Of a stretch of 64,000 nucleotides of DNA, positions 8,516-17,030 are shown piece by piece; within the stretch, counting starts at the first letter, position 1, and the number at the start of each line of letters is the position of its first letter. A program made the position numbers and the translations under genes. This DNA is from Burkholderia sp. Ax-1724 (GTDB lineage Bacteria > Pseudomonadota > Gammaproteobacteria > Burkholderiales > Burkholderiaceae), in NCBI RefSeq assembly GCF_011752995.1, contig NZ_VWWL01000013.1, positions 124,001 through 188,000 on the forward strand, written 5' to 3'. The notes under the pieces are model-generated. The model saw nothing but the letters and a program-made list of their open reading frames with translations, was not told the origin of the DNA and did not search any database.

Positions 8516-9172
8516 ATGTTCAGCCTCGTCCTGCTCGCAATCGTCGCCTATGCCGCGACCAATATCGACAACCTGTTCGTCCTGCTCGCGTTTCTGACCG
8601 AAGCCGGCGCCGAGCGCCGCCGCGTGATCGCGGGACAGTACGCGGGCTCGCTGATCCTCGTCGCGGCGGCACTGCTGCTCGCCGCGCTGCTCGCGCGCCT
8701 GCCGACGGGCTATGTCGGCCTGCTCGGGTTCCTGCCGATCGGCGTGGGCCTGAGCAAGGCCTGGGAGCGCTTCGGCCCCGCCCGCGCGCAACGCGAGGAC
8801 AACGGCGCGGAGCCCGATGCGGGCGAGCCCGCCGCGCATGCTCCGGCCGCTCGCCACAGCCCGGCGCCCGCGGGACGCGGCTCGTCGAGCTGGGCCGTCG
8901 CCAGCGTTGCGATCGCCAACGGCTCGGACAATCTCGCCGTCTATGTGCCGCTGTACGCGAGCCACGGTGTCGGCGAAAACGCGCTCGTATCGCTCGTGTT
9001 CGTCGTCATGATCGGGCTGTGGTGCGCCGGCGCCGTATGGCTGGTCGAGCATCCGCTGCTCGGCGCGCCGGTGCGCCGCTACGGCTCGGCGCTGCTGCCG
9101 CCGATCCTGCTCGCGATCGGCGTATCGACGATCGTGCACAACGATACGTTGCACGTCGTATTCGGGCTGTAG
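8516..9172 (+). CDS. CadD-family cadmium resistance transporter
   Basis: A 218-residue integral membrane protein matching the CadD (LysE-superfamily) family of cation exporters. It has six hydrophobic segments, the early ATNIDNLFVLLAFL helix with its acidic residue in the membrane, and the second-half counterpart VAIANGSDNLAVYVPLY. A charged, Pro/Ala-rich loop of about 35 residues (roughly 95-130) separates the halves. The start is the ATG directly before the first helix. Substrate (cadmium or another cation) is inferred from the family name; there is no regulator or other metal gene beside it. Confidence 0.78.
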   Translation: MFSLVLLAIVAYAATNIDNLFVLLAFLTEAGAERRRVIAGQYAGSLILVAAALLLAALLARLPTGYVGLLGFLPIGVGLSKAWERFGPARAQREDNGAEPDAGEPAAHAPAARHSPAPAGRGSSSWAVASVAIANGSDNLAVYVPLYASHGVGENALVSLVFVVMIGLWCAGAVWLVEHPLLGAPVRRYGSALLPPILLAIGVSTIVHNDTLHVVFGL

Positions 9173-9266
9173 ACGGCGCGGTGCGGGACCGCCACGGCGC
9201 AAAGCCCGCTGCCCCACGAGCCACGAGCCTTGACTCCATCCCGATAATATGTTCCCATTGCGCACT

Positions 9267-9353
9267 ATGTACCGCGCCCAGACCACCCTATCGCTACTAC
9301 TAGCCCGCTCTACCGGGCTAGGTCTGCTGCTGCGCGCGTCCGCTTCTCTCTGA
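9267..9353 (+). CDS. leuL: Putative leucine leader peptide of leuA
   Basis: A 28-codon ORF ending in TGA, 115 bp before leuA, with nine leucine codons. Five are CTA (one at 9288, three in a row from 9294, one at 9318), which is rare in this high-GC genome. Three consecutive CTG (9324-9332) and one CTC follow. This is the classic design of a ribosome-stalling attenuator: scarce leucyl-tRNA would arrest translation at the CTA run. An in-frame ATG at 9249 would add six codons, but GATAAT at 9243-9248 looks like a -10 box, which would start the RNA after 9249 and favours 9267. No Shine-Dalgarno site is visible. Not compared with other genomes. Confidence 0.6.
   Translation: MYRAQTTLSLLLARSTGLGLLLRASASL
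9300..9321 (+). promoter_or_regulatory. Perfect hairpin inside the leuA leader ORF
   Basis: CTAGCCCG (9300-9307) and CGGGCTAG (9314-9321) form an 8-bp perfect inverted repeat with a 6-base loop, and both arms contain a CTA leucine codon. Stalling at the CTA run would sit on the left arm and prevent this fold, as in amino-acid attenuators. A further short inverted repeat (CCGGT 9397-9401, ACCGG 9407-9411) follows, but without an immediate T-tract, so the terminating element is not evident. Confidence 0.5.
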
Positions 9354-9468
9354 TACACCGAAGCAACCGCTTGATTCCCCAGTAACTGACCCAGCCCCGG
9401 TTTCCGACCGGCGGCCCAGTATCGCGTTTTCGTCGTCCGGTCGACACCTGCCACGGTCTCACCCTCGG

Positions 9469-11184
9469 ATGATGAAAATGTTGAAGAACCCCGCTACCAA
9501 ATACCGCTCGTTCAAGCCGATCAATTTGACGGATCGCCAATGGCCGTCGCGCACCATCACGCGCGCGCCGATCTGGATGAGCACCGACCTGCGCGACGGC
9601 AACCAGGCGCTCTTCGAACCGATGAACGCCGAGCGCAAGATGCGCATGTTCAAGACGCTCGTGCAGATCGGCTTCAAGGAAATCGAAGTCGCGTTTCCAT
9701 CGGCCTCGCAGACCGACTTCAACTTCGTGCGCGAGCTGATCGAGGGCGGCCATATTCCCGACGACGTCACGATCGAAGTGCTCACGCAAGCGCGCGACGA
9801 TCTGATCGAGCGCACCTTCGAATCGTTGCGCGGCGCCCCGCGCGCGATCGTCCATCTGTACAACGCAACCGCGCCGGAATTCCGCAAGATCGTCTTCGGC
9901 CTCGACAAGAACGGCGTGATCGAACTCTCGCAGAAGGCCGCGCGCACGATGAAGCGTCTCGCCGACGCGCAGCCCGACACGCACTTCACACTGCAATACA
10001 GCCCGGAAGTGTTCAGCGGCACCGAACTCGAATTCGCCAAGGAAGTCTGCGACGCGGTCTTCGACATCTGGCAGCCGACGCCCGAGCACAAGGCGATCGT
10101 CAACCTGCCCGCCACTGTCGAAATGGCAACGCCGAACGTCTACGCCGACCAGATCGAATGGATGCACCGCAACCTCAAGCGCCGCGATTCGCTGATCGTC
10201 TCCGTGCATCCGCATAACGATCGCGGCACCGCCGTGGCGGCCGCCGAGCTCGCGGTGATGGCCGGCGCGGACCGCATCGAAGGATGTCTGTTCGGCAACG
10301 GCGAGCGCACCGGCAACGTCGATCTGGTCACGCTCGCGCTGAACCTCTACACGCAGGGCGTCGACCCCGAACTCGATTTCTCGAACATCAACGAAGTCGC
10401 GCGCACGGCCGAAGAATGCACGCAGTTGCCGGTGCATCCGCGTCATCCGTATGTCGGCGATCTGGTCTTCACCGCGTTCTCGGGCTCGCACCAGGACGCG
10501 ATCAAGAAGGGCTTCGCCGCGCAGAAGCCGGACGCGATCTGGGAAGTGCCGTATATGCCGATCGATCCGAGCGACCTCGGCCGCACCTACGACTCCGTGA
10601 TCCGCGTGAACAGCCAGTCGGGCAAGGGCGGCATCGCGTATCTGCTCGAACAGAGCTATGGCGTCGTGTTGCCGCGCCGTCTGCAGGTCGATTTCAGCTC
10701 GGCCGTGCAGCGCTTCACCGACGAGAGCGGCCAGGAAGTCACGCCGGCGCAGATCTGGGAACTGTTCCAGCAGGAATACGTGAGCACGGCCGAGCCGGTC
10801 CGCTATATCGGCCACAGCCTGTCGGACCGTGACGGCCGCGAACACATCAAGCTCAACGTCGAAATCAACGGCACGGCGCGCGTGCTGTCCGGCGCGGGCA
10901 ACGGTCCGCTCGACGCGCTCATGCACGCCTTCGACGTGCCGGTGCGCATCCAGCACTACGAAGAACGCGCGCTCACGCAAGGCGCCGACGCCCGCGCGAT
11001 CGCGATCGCCGAAATGGCCGGCGCCGAGGTGTCCGGCAGCGCGTTCGGCGTCGGGGTCGATGCGAACCTCGTGACGGCGTCGATCCGCGCGGTGATCAGC
11101 GGTGTCAATCGCGCGTATGCGCGTGCCAATGCGCAAGCGCAGGAGCGCTTCTTCGAAGCGGCCTTGAGCGATGCAACCGTGTGA
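9469..11184 (+). CDS. leuA: 2-isopropylmalate synthase (long form)
   Basis: Catalyses the first committed step of leucine biosynthesis, condensing acetyl-CoA with 2-oxoisovalerate. The 571 residues match the longer alpha-isopropylmalate synthase branch. An N-terminal extension (KYRSFKPINLTDRQWPS) precedes the HMGL-like TIM barrel, which has the STDLRDGNQAL metal/substrate motif near residue 40 and the HPHNDRGTAVAA metal-binding motif near residue 246. A C-terminal LeuA dimer (allosteric, leucine-binding) domain fills about residues 430-560. ATGs at 9469, 9472 and 9478 are all possible; no strong ribosome site decides. The leader peptide upstream suggests control by leucine supply, and a strong terminator ends the unit. 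Confidence 0.95.
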   Translation: MMKMLKNPATKYRSFKPINLTDRQWPSRTITRAPIWMSTDLRDGNQALFEPMNAERKMRMFKTLVQIGFKEIEVAFPSASQTDFNFVRELIEGGHIPDDVTIEVLTQARDDLIERTFESLRGAPRAIVHLYNATAPEFRKIVFGLDKNGVIELSQKAARTMKRLADAQPDTHFTLQYSPEVFSGTELEFAKEVCDAVFDIWQPTPEHKAIVNLPATVEMATPNVYADQIEWMHRNLKRRDSLIVSVHPHNDRGTAVAAAELAVMAGADRIEGCLFGNGERTGNVDLVTLALNLYTQGVDPELDFSNINEVARTAEECTQLPVHPRHPYVGDLVFTAFSGSHQDAIKKGFAAQKPDAIWEVPYMPIDPSDLGRTYDSVIRVNSQSGKGGIAYLLEQSYGVVLPRRLQVDFSSAVQRFTDESGQEVTPAQIWELFQQEYVSTAEPVRYIGHSLSDRDGREHIKLNVEINGTARVLSGAGNGPLDALMHAFDVPVRIQHYEERALTQGADARAIAIAEMAGAEVSGSAFGVGVDANLVTASIRAVISGVNRAYARANAQAQERFFEAALSDATV

Positions 11185-11259
11185 GGCGCGTGAGTAGTGT
11201 GCGTTGCCGGTCCGCTGTGCCGGTCTGGTAATCGGTGCGGCGCGCGGTAGTATCGGGAG

Positions 11260-11292
11260 GGGGCGTTGCAATTGCAACGCCCCTTCTTTTTT
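11260..11292 (+). terminator. Intrinsic terminator of leuA
   Basis: A 24-bp perfect palindrome (11260-11283, GGGGCGTTGCAA mirrored) is followed by TTCTTTTTT, 76 bp after the leuA stop. It is a strong rightward terminator. Confidence 0.9.
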
Positions 11293-11366
11293 ATTGCGGC
11301 TTCGTTTCACCGGCTCATGTCACCGCTTCATCGCACCGACTCACCCGCGAGAACGGCGCCACGCGC

Positions 11367-12146
11367 TCAACGAAACACGTCGCGACCGAAATACTTCTGA
11401 GAAATCCGCTGATATGTGCCGTCTTTTCTCAGGCCGGCGAGCGCCTCGTTGAGCGCCGCGCGCAGCTTCGGATTGCCCTTGCGGATCAGCACCGCGGACT
11501 GGCCGCTGTCCTCGCCCGACGTATCGACCGCGACGACCTTGAGCCTCACGCCGGGCATGCGCTTCCTGTAGTCGATAAACGACAGCGAATCGTTGACGGT
11601 GGCATCGACGCGCCCCCCGGCGACCAGATCGATCGATTCCTCGAAGCCGTGCGTGGGGATCACCTGCGCGCCGTGCGCCGCCGCGATCCGGCCGAGATGG
11701 CTCGTCGGCGTATTGGCGGATTTCCGGCCCAGAAGGTCGTCGAAGGATTGGATCGTCGTGTTGTCCGAGGCGACGATCAGCACCGCGTGCGACGTGATGT
11801 ACGGATCGGAGTAATCGTATTTGAGCTTGCGCTCGTCGGTCACGGCGACTTCGTTGATGACCGCGTCATAGCGGTCGATGTCGAGACCGGCCAGCAGCCC
11901 TTCCCATCGGGCTTCGATGAATTGCGGCTTGACGCCGAGACGCTGCGCGATCGCCGTGCCGAGTTCCACGTCGAAACCGGTCAGCCTGCCCGCGTCGTCG
12001 TGAAAACTGTACGGCTCATAGGTGCCTTCCGTGCCGATGCGGAACACGCCCGAGGTCCGGATCTGCGCGAGTTTGTCGCCGGCGAATACTGGGTTCGCGA
12101 CCACCTGCAGCAGCACGGCCAGCACCAGCAAACGAATCGGCTTCAT
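11367..12146 (-). CDS. Polar amino-acid ABC transporter binding protein
   Basis: Periplasmic solute-binding protein of the SBP_bac_3 family (259 residues), with a Sec signal peptide ending in VFA and a bilobal domain from about residue 30. Family-typical stretches include GVFRIGTEGTYEPYSFHD, GFDVELGTAIAQRLGVKPQF and YDAVINEVAVTDERKLKYDYSDPY. It most resembles cystine or other polar amino-acid binders. The ATG at 12146 has GGAG 7 bp upstream and is preferred over an in-frame ATG at 12170. No permease or ATPase gene is adjacent, so it is an orphan binding protein or the transporter is encoded elsewhere. It is on the same strand as boxA, but 280 bp separate them. Confidence 0.85.
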   Translation of the reverse strand: MKPIRLLVLAVLLQVVANPVFAGDKLAQIRTSGVFRIGTEGTYEPYSFHDDAGRLTGFDVELGTAIAQRLGVKPQFIEARWEGLLAGLDIDRYDAVINEVAVTDERKLKYDYSDPYITSHAVLIVASDNTTIQSFDDLLGRKSANTPTSHLGRIAAAHGAQVIPTHGFEESIDLVAGGRVDATVNDSLSFIDYRKRMPGVRLKVVAVDTSGEDSGQSAVLIRKGNPKLRAALNEALAGLRKDGTYQRISQKYFGRDVFR

Positions 12147-12427
12147 CGAGGGCTCCAACAGATTGGCCATGCCGGTGGCCCGGATTGAAATCCGAGAGCG
12201 CCGGCTGGCGAGCGCTATCGGGCGGCATGGGCCGACTGTAGCAAACCGGTCGTTTTTTTCAAGAAGCAGGTCCAGGCGGCAAGCGGTGCCGGGAGGCACG
12301 ATGGAAAGCCAGATCGGCGAGGAAAGAACGCGTCTCGAGTCCGCGACGCATGAATTCGACGCGCCTCCACGCATTGCCGCGCGTCGCCGGAGAGTTTGAT
12401 GCACGTCCCGGAAGCCATTCCGGGACG

Positions 12428-13663
12428 TCAGTATGTCTCCAGATGCAGCCGCCCTTCGCGCTTCAACTTCGCCCACAGCGCTTCCCAGTCGAGCTGATGC
12501 CGCTCGCCGATATCCTTCAACGCCTGCAGCACGCCGTCTTCCATGCCCTTGAGCCCGCATACGTAGATATAGGTGTTGTCATCCCTCAGCAGGTTTGCGA
12601 CGTCGGGGCCGCGCTCGCGCATCGCGTCCTGCACATAGCGCTTCGCCTGACCCGGCGTGCGCGAAAACGCGAGCGTGGTGTCGATGAAATCCTTCGGCAG
12701 ATTCGTCAGCGGTCCAAAGTAAGGCAGCTCTTCCTGGGTGCGCGCGCCGAAGAACAGCATCAGCTTGCCGGTCGCGCCCTTCAGACGCTTGCGCCGCCGA
12801 TACTCGGTCATCGCGCGCATCGGCGCGGAGCCGGTGCCCGTGCAGATCATCAACAGATGCGAGTTCGGATGATTCGGCATCAGGAACGTGCTGCCGAACG
12901 GGCCGATCACGTTGACCACGTCACCCTTCTTCAGATCGCACAGATAGTTCGAGCAGACGCCGTCGATCGTATCGCCATGCTGGCGCGACACGCGCCTGAC
13001 CGTCAGCGACACGTTGTTATAGCCGGGCCGCTCGCCGTCGCGCGGACTGGCAATCGAATACTGGCGCGCATGATGCGTACGGCCATCGGCGGCGGCGCCC
13101 GGCGGCAGAATGCCGATCGACTGCCCTTCGAGCACCGGAAACGGCATCGAGCCGAAATCGAGCACGATGTGATGAATGTCGCTCGACGTCGCACTGTCGG
13201 TGAGCCGGTAGTTGCCGACCACAGTCGCGGTGGTCGGCGTCTTGTGCGTGTAGAGATTCACGTACGGCTTCGCGGCCGACCACGGCGGCACGACCGCGCC
13301 GCGCACGGTATCGACTTCGATGCCGTCCGCTTCGGCGGCGGCGGCGTCGCTCGCGGCGGGCGCAGCTTCTTCGGCCGGCACCGCCATCGTGTTCTGCTCC
13401 GGCAGCACGTCCCATGTGAACTGCTCGTCGATCGAATACGCGTCGGCCTTCAGCACCGTGCGCCAGTTGTCGATCGCGCCGGTCGGGCACGGCGGCACGC
13501 AGGCCATGCAGCCGTTGCAGACCTCGGCCTTCACGACGTAGTTGTTGTCGTCGTGCGTGATCGCGTCGACCGGGCAAGTCTCTTCGCAGGTATTGCAGCG
13601 AATGCAGATTTCCGGATCGATCAGATGCTGCCGCAACACTCCGATCGACACTGGAGCGTTCAT
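12428..13663 (-). CDS. boxA: Benzoyl-CoA epoxidase reductase subunit BoxA
   Basis: Reductase component of the benzoyl-CoA 2,3-epoxidase, passing electrons from NADPH to BoxB in the aerobic box pathway. The 411 residues begin with two [4Fe-4S] ferredoxin motifs (Cys 20, 23, 26, 30 and Cys 49, 52, 55, 59). An Ala/Glu-rich linker follows, then a ferredoxin-NADP reductase module with a flavin-binding RQYSIASPRDGE motif and a GTGSAPMRAM nucleotide site. The ATG at 13663 has GGAGG about 8 bp upstream; a GTG 12 bp earlier is less likely. It is the last gene of the boxC-boxB-boxA series, 57 bp after boxB. Confidence 0.95.
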   Translation of the reverse strand: MNAPVSIGVLRQHLIDPEICIRCNTCEETCPVDAITHDDNNYVVKAEVCNGCMACVPPCPTGAIDNWRTVLKADAYSIDEQFTWDVLPEQNTMAVPAEEAAPAASDAAAAEADGIEVDTVRGAVVPPWSAAKPYVNLYTHKTPTTATVVGNYRLTDSATSSDIHHIVLDFGSMPFPVLEGQSIGILPPGAAADGRTHHARQYSIASPRDGERPGYNNVSLTVRRVSRQHGDTIDGVCSNYLCDLKKGDVVNVIGPFGSTFLMPNHPNSHLLMICTGTGSAPMRAMTEYRRRKRLKGATGKLMLFFGARTQEELPYFGPLTNLPKDFIDTTLAFSRTPGQAKRYVQDAMRERGPDVANLLRDDNTYIYVCGLKGMEDGVLQALKDIGERHQLDWEALWAKLKREGRLHLETY

Positions 13664-13720
13664 GACTTCCTCCACCTGGTGATACAGCGCGCCTCTCGTG
13701 CTTCGCCTGCCGCCATCGCT

Positions 13721-15148
13721 TCAGTTAAAGCGCACGTACTCGAAATCGACGGGCTGACGGTTCACGCCCATCGCGGGCGGCGCGATCCAGTTCGCGAACT
13801 TGCCCGGCTCGGCGACACGGCCCATCAGCGAGGCAACGAACGCGCGGTCCTCCGGCGTGGCGAGCCACTTCGCTTCGTTGGCGGCCCATTCGGCTTCGCC
13901 AATCACGCGGCCATCGGGCGACACGCGCGTGCCCGCGAAGGTGCCGATCTGCCGGTTGAATGCCTTGTGCGGCACCGTCATGCGGAAATCGATGCTGGCC
14001 TTCTCAAGCACCTTGTTCCAGCGCCCGACGCCCGCGACCGAATCCTTGATGTAATCGTCGCGCAGCACTTCGTTCATCGCGTTGAGCATCGGCACCTCGC
14101 GCTCGACGAGCTTGCCGTCCTGCACGTCGAGCAGCTTGTAACCATGCTCGCTCAGGCGATGATCGTCGTCGCGCTTGCCTTCTTCATAGCGGCCCTTCAA
14201 GCCCGAGCTATAGAACGTCGCCGCGTTCGACGAATGATCGGCGCCGAACAGGTCGATCGTGACCGAGTAGTGGAAGTTCAGATAACGCTGGATGGTCGGC
14301 AGATCGATCACGCCGGCCGCGCGAATCTTCGCGACGTCGTCGGTGCCGAGTTCGTTCATCACCTGCGCAGTGCGCTGGATCACGCGCGAGACGCCCGACT
14401 CGCCGACGAACATATGATGCGCTTCCTCGGTCAGCATGAACTTCGTCGTGCGCGCGAGCGGATCGAAGCCCGACTCGGCCAGCGCCGACAACTGGAACTT
14501 GCCGTCGCGGTCGGTGAAGTACGTGAACATGTAGAACGCGAGCCAGTCCGGCGTTTTCTCGTTGAACGCGCCGAGAATGCGCGGATTGTCGTCGTCGCCC
14601 GAACGGCGGCCGAGCAATGCTTCGGCTTCCTCACGGCCATCGCGGCCGAAGTAGCGATGCAGCAGATAGACCATCGCCCACAGGTGGCGCCCCTCTTCGA
14701 CGTTGACCTGGAACAGGTTGCGCAGGTCGTACATCGAGGGCGCGGTCAAACCGAGGTGACGCTGCTGCTCGACCGAGGCCGGCTCCGTGTCGCCCTGCGT
14801 GACGATAATGCGGCGCAGGTTCGCGCGATGTTCGCCGGGCACGTCCTGCCATGCGGCTTCGCCTTTATGCTCGCCGAAGTGGATCTTGCGGTCCTGCTCG
14901 CCCGGCGTGAGAAAAATGCCCCAGCGGTACTCGGGCATCTTCACGTAGTCGAAGTGCGCCCAGCCGCCCGCGTCGACGCTGACAGCCGTGCGCAGATAGA
15001 CGTCGTAGCCGTGCGAACCTTCCGGGCCCATATCGCCCCACCACGACAGGAAGTTCGGCTGCCATTGTTCGAGCGCGCGCTGCAAGGCGCGATCGTCGGC
15101 AAGGTTGACGTTGTTCGGAATCTTTTCGCTGTAGTTGATCGTGGACAT
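13721..15148 (-). CDS. boxB: Benzoyl-CoA 2,3-epoxidase subunit BoxB
   Basis: Di-iron oxygenase component that epoxidises the ring of benzoyl-CoA. It is 475 residues long, as usual for BoxB. Two E-x-x-H iron-ligand motifs are visible, EEGRHLWAMVYLLHRYF and TEEAHHMFVGE, together with the family-typical start MSTINYSEKIPNNVNLADD. The ATG at 15148 begins that sequence and has AGGGAA upstream. It lies between boxC and boxA on one strand, with gaps of 84 and 57 bp, so the three are probably one operon. Confidence 0.95.
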   Translation of the reverse strand: MSTINYSEKIPNNVNLADDRALQRALEQWQPNFLSWWGDMGPEGSHGYDVYLRTAVSVDAGGWAHFDYVKMPEYRWGIFLTPGEQDRKIHFGEHKGEAAWQDVPGEHRANLRRIIVTQGDTEPASVEQQRHLGLTAPSMYDLRNLFQVNVEEGRHLWAMVYLLHRYFGRDGREEAEALLGRRSGDDDNPRILGAFNEKTPDWLAFYMFTYFTDRDGKFQLSALAESGFDPLARTTKFMLTEEAHHMFVGESGVSRVIQRTAQVMNELGTDDVAKIRAAGVIDLPTIQRYLNFHYSVTIDLFGADHSSNAATFYSSGLKGRYEEGKRDDDHRLSEHGYKLLDVQDGKLVEREVPMLNAMNEVLRDDYIKDSVAGVGRWNKVLEKASIDFRMTVPHKAFNRQIGTFAGTRVSPDGRVIGEAEWAANEAKWLATPEDRAFVASLMGRVAEPGKFANWIAPPAMGVNRQPVDFEYVRFN

Positions 15149-15232
15149 GGTCGGTTCCCTGTTCAGAAGCTGCAATCGCGAGAAGCGCATATCGGCGGAC
15201 GGCGCGATGGGGTCAATCGGGCGTCACGCGCC

Positions 15233-16912
15233 TCAAACGCGCGACACGTCGAATTGCGCCTTGCTGCCCTTGCCGTACACCTTGAGCGCACCCTTCTCGC
15301 CCACCGCGTTCGGCCGGTTGAAAATCCAGTTCTGCCAGGCGGTGAGCCGGCCGAAGATGCGCGTCTCCATCGTCTCCGGGCCATTGAAGCGCAGATTCGC
15401 TTCGAGACCCGTCAAGGCATCGGGCGACATCGCCGCGCGTTCTTCGAGTGCGATGCGGATTTCGTCGGCCCAGTCGATATCGTCGGGCGAGGCGGTCACG
15501 AGGCCGAGACGCTCGGCCTCGACGGCCTTGACCGGCTGGCCGATCAGCGCGCGCACCGCGTCGAGCGGTTCGGCTTCCTCATAGAAGCGCCGTGCGAGCC
15601 GCGACTGCTGCGTAACCATCGGGTACAGACCGAAGTTGACTTCCGACAGCGTGATGGCCGGTTCCTCGTCTTCGTTGGCCGGCAGCGCGGCCATATAGGT
15701 GCGGTCGGCCGCGAATGCGAATTCGGCGAAGGTGCCCGCGAAGCACGAGCCCGGTTCGATCAGCGTGAATAGCGAACGCGACGACACATCGATGCGCGCG
15801 AACGTGCGGCGCAGCAGGCCGATCGTTTCGCGCACGAGCCAGTGGTCCCTGTGCTGCAGCAGCGTCGCATCGACGGCGAGCAGGTTGCGCGCATCGCCTT
15901 CGGTCCTGAACACCCACGTGCCGATGTCGAGTTCGTTGGTGCGCATCGACAGGATCGCGTCGTCGAGTTCGCGTGCGAATTGCAGCGGCCACCAGTTCGC
16001 GCCGGCCGCGACGATCGCATCGAGGTCCGCAGGCTGCACCTCTTGCGGCGCGCGTGCGGTGAAGGTCGCCACGCGTTTCGCGCGATCGATCGTAACGTCG
16101 ACGGTCCGGTAGCCAAGACCGTCTTCGCGCTCGGTGCGCTCGATACGCGTGAGCGCAACGCCTCGCGCATCGGCTGGGCGATCGCTGTGCGCGGCGAGTT
16201 CGAGCGCGCGCGCCTGGATCGCCTGATCGAACCGGTTCGGCTTCACGACTTCATCGACGAGACGCCAGGCCTTCGCGCGCTCGCCGCGCACGCCTTCGAC
16301 CACCGTGCAGAAAATATCCGCGCGATCGTGGCGCACCTTGCGCTTGTCGGTGACGCGCGTGAGACCGCCCGTGCCCGGCAGCACGCCGAGCAGCGGTACT
16401 TCCGGCAGCGACACCGACGAGGAACGATCGTCGATCAGATAGATTTCGTCGCAGGCGAGCGCCAGTTCATAGCCGCCGCCCGCACAGGCGCCGTTCACCG
16501 CGGCGAGAAACTTGAGCCCTGAATGGCGCGACGAATCTTCGAGCCCGTTGCGGGTTTCGTTCGTGAACTTGCAGAAGTTGACCTTCCACGCGTGCGTCGA
16601 AAGGCCCAGCATGAAAATGTTCGCGCCCGAGCAGAACACGCGGTCCTTCAGGCTCGTCACCACCACGGTCCTGACTTCGGGATGCTCGAAGCGGATGCGC
16701 TGGATCGCGTCGTGCAGTTCGATGTCGACGCCGAGGTCGTACGAATTCAGCTTCAGCTTGTAGCCGTCGCGAATACCGCCGTCTTCAGCGATATCGATGC
16801 CGAGCGTCGCAACCGGACCGTTGAAGCTCAGCTTCCAGTGCCGGTACTGCGAGGGATCGGTGCGGTAGTCGACCCGCGCGGCCGGCGCAACGGCGGGGTG
16901 TGCTGTGGACAT
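15233..16912 (-). CDS. boxC: 2,3-epoxybenzoyl-CoA dihydrolase BoxC
   Basis: Hydrolytic ring-opening enzyme of the box pathway, converting 2,3-epoxybenzoyl-CoA to 3,4-dehydroadipyl-CoA semialdehyde and formate. The 559-residue product has a crotonase-like fold in its N-terminal half. The CoA oxyanion stretch NGACAGGGYELALACDEIYL is near residue 140, followed by PLLGVLPGTGGLTRV, and a second crotonase-like half runs to the end. The ATG at 16912 starts MSTAHPAVAP. It is the first of the three structural box genes and follows boxR by 118 bp that contain repeated TGCA motifs. Confidence 0.95.
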   Translation of the reverse strand: MSTAHPAVAPAARVDYRTDPSQYRHWKLSFNGPVATLGIDIAEDGGIRDGYKLKLNSYDLGVDIELHDAIQRIRFEHPEVRTVVVTSLKDRVFCSGANIFMLGLSTHAWKVNFCKFTNETRNGLEDSSRHSGLKFLAAVNGACAGGGYELALACDEIYLIDDRSSSVSLPEVPLLGVLPGTGGLTRVTDKRKVRHDRADIFCTVVEGVRGERAKAWRLVDEVVKPNRFDQAIQARALELAAHSDRPADARGVALTRIERTEREDGLGYRTVDVTIDRAKRVATFTARAPQEVQPADLDAIVAAGANWWPLQFARELDDAILSMRTNELDIGTWVFRTEGDARNLLAVDATLLQHRDHWLVRETIGLLRRTFARIDVSSRSLFTLIEPGSCFAGTFAEFAFAADRTYMAALPANEDEEPAITLSEVNFGLYPMVTQQSRLARRFYEEAEPLDAVRALIGQPVKAVEAERLGLVTASPDDIDWADEIRIALEERAAMSPDALTGLEANLRFNGPETMETRIFGRLTAWQNWIFNRPNAVGEKGALKVYGKGSKAQFDVSRV

Positions 16913-16958
16913 GGGGCGTCTCCTGACTGGACGATGCGAATCTGTTTTTTTGAACAAT

Positions 16959-17007
16959 AGTGCATCAACATATCCGAGTAAAGAATTTTAGTGCATTTTT
17001 AGGTGCA
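16959..17007 (-). promoter_or_regulatory. Likely boxC control region with TGCA motifs
   Basis: The boxR-boxC gap holds three TGCA tetramers (16961, 16992, 17004), two of them within AGTGCA (16959-16964, 16990-16995) and the last two 8 bp apart, in an AT-rich stretch. TGCA repeats are the reported core of operators for the related benzoyl-CoA-responsive regulator BzdR. Use by BoxR here is inference. Confidence 0.45.
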
Positions 17008-17030
17008 AACCCTGACGCCCCAGCGACCGC

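Noticed and set aside
9230..9235. TTGACT as the -35 box for leuA
   Set aside because: Only 7 bp separate it from the AT-rich GATAAT at 9243, and no -10 lies 16-18 bp away, so it was not annotated.
12350..15772. A 1140-codon plus-strand frame across boxA and boxB
   Set aside because: It lies antisense to secure genes with iron-sulphur and di-iron motifs. Long antisense frames are normal at this GC content.
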